Assembly (NCBI GenBank): GCA_023269675.1
Contig: JAHFSX010000037.1
Span: forward strand, 1 to 64,000
Direction: 5' to 3'
DNA: 64,000 nt
Source: Verrucomicrobiota bacterium
Lineage (GTDB): Bacteria; Verrucomicrobiota; Kiritimatiellia; RFP12; UBA1067
The notes under the pieces were generated by a model that worked only from the letters and a program-made list of their open reading frames with translations, was not told the DNA's origin and searched no databases. The stretch's first letter is position 1. Each line of letters opens with the position of its first letter. Positions 60,565-64,000 of this stretch are shown piece by piece. The position numbers and the translations under genes are program-made.

Positions 60565-60784
60565 CACAGACGGCTCGTGAGGACAGTTGCTCCAGGTACG
60601 GTCCGCGTTGGAGGGCGCGCGTCCCCGCGCGCCGCCAGCCCGAGCGAGGCTGTCCGCGCCGGGCGGTAGGGCGAGCGCTCCGCGCCGCCGTTCCCGCGCC
60701 CGGCCCGTACGGCGGCTCGGCGCAGCCTCGCCAGGTGCGGGTGAGGGGCCATGGAGGGCGCGCGTCCCCGCGAGCCGCGCGCGA
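60565..60784. repeat. GC-rich non-coding interval with an exact 21-bp direct repeat
   Basis: The same 21-bp sequence (begins TGGAGGGCGCG, ends CCCCGCG) occurs at 60609-60629 and 60752-60772. The interval is very GC-rich between convergent genes and has no credible coding frame. It may be a pair of interspersed repeats. Confidence 0.6.
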
Positions 60785-62044
60785 TTAGCGGTACTCCCTG
60801 ACCGTCTCGAAGAGCGCCAGCAGGTTGTCGAGCGGGGTCAGGGCCTGGACGTTGTGGATGGCGCCGAAGACGAACCCGCCGCCCGGCGCGAAGGTCTCGA
60901 TCCGTTGCCGGACCTGGTCTCGCACCTGCGCGGGCGTGCCGAACGGCAGGGTCTGCTGCGTGTCCACGCCCCCGCCCCAGAAGGTCAGCTGGCCGCCGTA
61001 ACGTTTTTTGAGCAGCGCAGGCTCCATGCCGGTCGCCGAGCACTGCACCGGATTCAGGATGTCGAACCCGGCCTCCACGATCAGGTCGAGCAGCGGCACG
61101 ATGCTGCCGCAGCAGTGCATGAAGGTCTTCCACGGCGTGTGCGCGTGGATCCAGCCGTTGACCCGTTTCTGGTACGGCAGGAACAACTCACGATAGCTTT
61201 GCTGAGAGCAGAACGGCCCGTTCTGCGTGCCGAAGTCGGTGCCGTTGGTCTGGATCACCGCGATCCGGTCCCCGGCCGCCGCATGCAGGCGCGCGAGGTT
61301 TTCCACGGCTATCTCGGCCTGCTGCTCGAAAACGGCTTTGATGTAATCGGGCCGCATCAGGAGCGAGACGTACCACTCCTCGATGTCGCGGATGCCCTTG
61401 GGGTGCTTCAGGAACGTCGCGGGCACCAGCGCGATGTCGCCGAAGGTCAGTCCGCCGAAGGTGCAGAACAGGGCGCGGTCGGTCTGCGCATGCAGGCGTT
61501 CGGCGCGCTCCGCGTAAACCGCCAGCTCCGTGTCCGGCACCGGCCCGAACTCCTCGAGGTTATCCTCCGGGTTCAGTTTCTCCTCGTCGATTTCGGGCTG
61601 GCGCACGATGGCGTCGAAGAAGTGGCCGCCCTCCGGCATCTTCGCGCAGGGCGCGCAGGTGCGGTCGGCCTCGGGGTACTGGAACAGCTCGCCGCCTGCG
61701 GCGTACGCCGTGTTGAAGCCGGCCGGCACCAGCACCGGCGTGTTGTCGCGCAGCCGCCACTCCTTGAAGCCCTCGGCCGGGAAGCCGAACATGGTGCCCG
61801 TGCCGTGCAGCGAGACCGTGTCGATCCCGAGCGCCGCGGCCAGGTCGGGGGCCACTTCGCCCAGCATCTGGTACGGCTCCACAACCTTCACCGGCGTGCC
61901 CGGCGCGTCCAGCCCCAGCGCCTGCCGCAGCTGGTAGACCAGGCTCACGTGGATGCCGGTCTGGAACCCGCCGCCGAAATCCACCGCCAGCCGGTCCGGC
62001 TCGCGGTGCGCGCACGCGGTTTGAATCCGCTCTCTCGATGTCAT
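60785..62044 (-). CDS. Uroporphyrinogen decarboxylase-family protein (methyltransferase-like)
   Basis: 419 residues. The URO-D barrel has the MtaA/MtbA-like zinc motif 'TFMHCCGSIVPLLDLIVEAG', followed by 'NPVQCSATGMEPALLKK', 'LTFWGGGVDTQQTLPFG' and 'HNVQALTPLDNLLALF'. These zinc-Cys/His proteins include corrinoid methyltransferases and many uncharacterised members in carbohydrate-degrading bacteria; true HemE activity is unlikely because the heme residues differ. The start at 62044 follows GAGGAGAACG. The next gene on the same strand upstream is the sugar porter, 143 bp away, with a palindromic repeat between. Confidence 0.8.
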   Translation of the reverse strand: MTSRERIQTACAHREPDRLAVDFGGGFQTGIHVSLVYQLRQALGLDAPGTPVKVVEPYQMLGEVAPDLAAALGIDTVSLHGTGTMFGFPAEGFKEWRLRDNTPVLVPAGFNTAYAAGGELFQYPEADRTCAPCAKMPEGGHFFDAIVRQPEIDEEKLNPEDNLEEFGPVPDTELAVYAERAERLHAQTDRALFCTFGGLTFGDIALVPATFLKHPKGIRDIEEWYVSLLMRPDYIKAVFEQQAEIAVENLARLHAAAGDRIAVIQTNGTDFGTQNGPFCSQQSYRELFLPYQKRVNGWIHAHTPWKTFMHCCGSIVPLLDLIVEAGFDILNPVQCSATGMEPALLKKRYGGQLTFWGGGVDTQQTLPFGTPAQVRDQVRQRIETFAPGGGFVFGAIHNVQALTPLDNLLALFETVREYR

Positions 62045-62086
62045 CACGTTCTCCTCAACCATCTCAGCCTGAACCAAACAATTTTC

Positions 62087-62165
62087 ACCACCAAGACTCC
62101 AAGGACACAGAGCACACCAAGCTTATTCTTGATGGTGACCTTGGCGTCCTCCGAGTCTTGGTGGT
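62087..62165. repeat. Palindromic CACCAAG repeat element, copy 2
   Basis: Left arm 62087-62121 (ACCACCAAG...CACCAAG) and right arm 62128-62165 (CTTGATGGTG...CTTGGTGGT) are imperfect inverted repeats, closely matching copy 1 at 59736-59858. It lies between the sugar porter and URO-D genes. Confidence 0.7.
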
Positions 62166-62187
62166 AAATAAGGCAGATGCGCTCTTA

Positions 62188-63612
62188 TCAGTCCGCCAGC
62201 TCGCGCTCGATCGCCTCGAGCGACTTGCCCTTGGTCTCCGGCACGCGGAGCCACATGACCACAAACCCGGCCAGGCAGATCGCGCCGTAGAGCCAGAAGG
62301 TGCCCGCCGCGCCCAACGCCGCGTTGATCGGCTTGAAGGTCGCCGTTAGTGCGAAACAGGCGACCCACAGCGCCGACACGCAGAGGCTCATGGCCGCGCC
62401 GCGGATGCGGTTCGGGAAAATCTCGGCCAGCAGCACCCAGGTGACCGGCGCCAGGGTCATCGCGTAAAAGGCGATCGCGGTCAGCACCAGCGCCAGCACG
62501 GCCGGGCCTTTCACGCCGTAATGGTAGCACGCGCCGAGCAGCGCGTAGGTCGCCAGCAGCCCGCCTGCGCCCAGCAGCATCAGCGGCCGGCGTCCCCAGC
62601 GGTCCACGGCCCGGATCGCGACGAAGGTGAAGGCCAGATTCACAAGCCCGGTGATCACGATGTTGAACATCATGCCGCTGACGTCATAACCCGCCGCCCG
62701 AAAAATCTCTTCGGCGTAGTTGAAGATCACGTTGATGCCGCACCACTGCTGGAACACCGCGAGGAACGCGCCCAGCGCCACGAGCTTCAGCAGTTTCGGC
62801 TGCAGCAGTTCCGCATAGTGTACCACCTGGTGCTCGCCGCGCAGCGTCGCCTCCACATCCGCGACCTCCGCACGCGCATAGGCCGCGCCGCCGATGCGCG
62901 CGAGCACACGCGCCGCCTCGGCCGCACGGCCCCGCTTCAGCAGCCAGCGCGGCGACTCGGGGATGACCAGCGCCAGCAGCAGGAAAAGCCCGGCGGGCAC
63001 CGCCTCCGCCGCGAACATCCAGCGCCAGCCCGCCTGGCCGTTCCAGGACCGCAGGATGACGTCGTTCGAGGCGTCCTGCGCCACCGGCGCCAGGTTGTAG
63101 ATCAGCAGGTTCACCACCTGCGCCGCCAGCACGCCGATGACGATGGTGAGCTGGTTAACGGAGACGAACCGGCCCCGCATCTCCGCCGGCGAACTCTCGG
63201 CGATGTACATCGGCGAGACGTTCGAGGCCAGCCCGATGCCGACGCCGCCCACGATGCGCGCCCAGATGAAGGCGTCGTAGGTGCCGGCCAGAGCCGTCCA
63301 CACCGCGGACACGGTGAACAAGACGGCCGCCGCGACCAGCAGCCGCTTGCGTCCGAGCCGGTCCGCGAGCGCGCCCGAGAGCAGCGCGCCCCCCAGGCAG
63401 CCGGCCAGCGCCGAGCTCATGGCCCAGCCCGCGCGCCACGCCTGGCCCGCGCCCGTCAACCCGAAGAAAGGCTCATAGAAAGGCTTGGCCCCGCCGATGA
63501 CCACCCAGTCGTAGCCGAAGAGCAGACCGCCCATCGCCGCCACCAGGCAGATGGTCCAGACGTACCTCAAGTCATACTTCGGCTCGAATCCCTCGGAGAC
63601 CGCCGTGCTCAT
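62188..63612 (-). CDS. MFS sugar porter (sugar:H+ symporter)
   Basis: 474 residues, 12 helices. Sugar-porter motifs are intact: 'LLFGYDWVVIGGA' in TM1, 'DRLGRKR' loop 2-3, 'PESPRWLLKRGR' between TM6 and TM7, 'QQWCGINVIFNYAEEIF' in TM7 and 'PETKGKSLEAIE' at the C-terminus. This is the XylE/GalP type, moving xylose, galactose, arabinose or glucose with protons across the inner membrane. The start at 63612 is preceded by AGGA at 63 nt less than the longer frame would allow; upstream codons are Arg-rich and unlikely. It may supply xylose to XylA. Confidence 0.92.
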   Translation of the reverse strand: MSTAVSEGFEPKYDLRYVWTICLVAAMGGLLFGYDWVVIGGAKPFYEPFFGLTGAGQAWRAGWAMSSALAGCLGGALLSGALADRLGRKRLLVAAAVLFTVSAVWTALAGTYDAFIWARIVGGVGIGLASNVSPMYIAESSPAEMRGRFVSVNQLTIVIGVLAAQVVNLLIYNLAPVAQDASNDVILRSWNGQAGWRWMFAAEAVPAGLFLLLALVIPESPRWLLKRGRAAEAARVLARIGGAAYARAEVADVEATLRGEHQVVHYAELLQPKLLKLVALGAFLAVFQQWCGINVIFNYAEEIFRAAGYDVSGMMFNIVITGLVNLAFTFVAIRAVDRWGRRPLMLLGAGGLLATYALLGACYHYGVKGPAVLALVLTAIAFYAMTLAPVTWVLLAEIFPNRIRGAAMSLCVSALWVACFALTATFKPINAALGAAGTFWLYGAICLAGFVVMWLRVPETKGKSLEAIERELAD

Positions 63613-63634
63613 CGTTCCTGTCCTCCGCTGCGGG

Positions 63635-64000
63635 TTACGTATACAGCAGCGCCGCCTGGCGTGCGGCGTCGAAGGCTTTGCGGTCGCGCGACCACCCGGC
63701 AAAGAGGGGCTTGAGCGGCGCGCCGGACTTCAGGCAGTTGCGCACGCGGTCGGTGCCGTAGAGTTTGTCGAACCACTCCGGCCGCACGCCTTTGTGCCGC
63801 CACACACGCGCGGGGCCATACAGCTCCGCGAGCAGGCGCAGCACCGTGAGCGAGACCTGCGCGGGCCGGAAGCGCGCGGGGTCGGTGACCGTCAGCCGCA
63901 CGCCGTCGAGCTCCTTGCCCGCGTAGGGCGCGACCGCCGCCCCGTAGCGGTACGGGTGGAAGGTCACGCCCGCGGGCCGTTCCGCCGCGATGCGCTCGCA
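63635..64000 (-). CDS. NamZ/DUF1343 domain protein, C-terminal part (cut by window edge)
   Basis: About 121 residues remain, open to the window edge (reading begins CERIAAERPAGVTF). It matches the end of DUF1343/NamZ: 'GVRLTVTDPARFRPAQ', the ALYG-type region 'LLAELYGP', 'RPEWFDKLYGTDRVRNCL' and the final 'ARQAALLYT'. NamZ is an exo-beta-N-acetylmuramidase for peptidoglycan recycling. The catalytic N-terminal part lies outside the window. It ends 23 bp before the sugar porter start, so the two may be co-transcribed. Confidence 0.8.
   Translation of the reverse strand, partial: CERIAAERPAGVTFHPYRYGAAVAPYAGKELDGVRLTVTDPARFRPAQVSLTVLRLLAELYGPARVWRHKGVRPEWFDKLYGTDRVRNCLKSGAPLKPLFAGWSRDRKAFDAARQAALLYT

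Overview
The window is GC-rich, bacterial and Gram-negative-like. Supporting signs are lipobox lipoproteins, LpxL-type lipid A acyltransferases, an RND efflux pump and autotransporter-type repeat proteins. The best match is a saccharolytic, possibly anaerobic member of the Planctomycetes-Verrucomicrobia-Chlamydiae superphylum, most like Kiritimatiellota. This rests on very large autotransporter-associated beta-strand-repeat proteins, a BspA-type LRR protein ending in an 'ATTNLxSGxWT...FYRI' domain, many secreted glycoside hydrolases and many short palindromic repeats. The assignment is inference from gene content. No rRNA, tRNA or CRISPR array was seen.

Layout. 0.2-9.4 kb: LRR surface protein, secreted esterase, acylphosphatase, secreted DUF1080 hydrolase, GT39 glycosyltransferase, two Old Yellow Enzyme oxidoreductases and a YbaK deacylase. 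9.5-15.5 kb: an AddB/AddA-like helicase-nuclease pair. 15.7-20.4 kb: a 1573-residue beta-strand-repeat protein ending at a clear terminator. 20.5-23.6 kb: GNAT acetyltransferase, DUF5060/DUF4038 glycoside hydrolase and rnhB. 23.7-28.5 kb (minus strand): adk-map-rpmJ-rpsM-rpsK-rpsD-rpoA-rplQ, that is an alpha operon joined to the end of the spc operon, with neither secY nor infA. 28.6-32.1 kb: a secreted coiled-coil protein and two tandem LpxL-like acyltransferases. 32.1-37.8 kb (minus): two tandem paralogous beta-strand-repeat proteins. 38.3-50.1 kb (plus): MFS transporter, RND adaptor and permease, U32 protein, large secreted clan-A glycosidase, secreted zinc-peptidase-like protein and two TRL-like lipoproteins, closed by a bidirectional terminator. 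50.2-58.4 kb: secreted protein, FmdB zinc ribbon, GH31 glycosidase, SDR, CHAD-SixA pair, alpha/beta hydrolase and xylose isomerase. 58.6-64 kb: RdgC-like protein, methyltransferase, uroporphyrinogen-decarboxylase-family protein, sugar porter and the end of a NamZ/DUF1343 protein.

How the genes fit together. The secreted glycosidases (DUF5060/DUF4038, clan A, GH31, DUF1080), xylose isomerase and a sugar:H+ symporter suggest polysaccharide and xyloside use. The repeat proteins, LRR protein, TRL lipoproteins and acyltransferases concern the cell surface. AddAB-like, RdgC-like and RNase HII proteins handle DNA.

The most unusual features are: (i) a shared C-terminal block ending in GTLI[RK] on three giant surface proteins with no recognisable anchor; (ii) an internal module duplication that accounts for the length difference between two of them; (iii) at least five kinds of interspersed palindromic or tandem repeat, one carrying the stop codons of two convergent genes and one inside a methyltransferase gene; (iv) a compact operon-like run of secreted hydrolases and TRL lipoproteins; and (v) a divergent RdgC-like gene.
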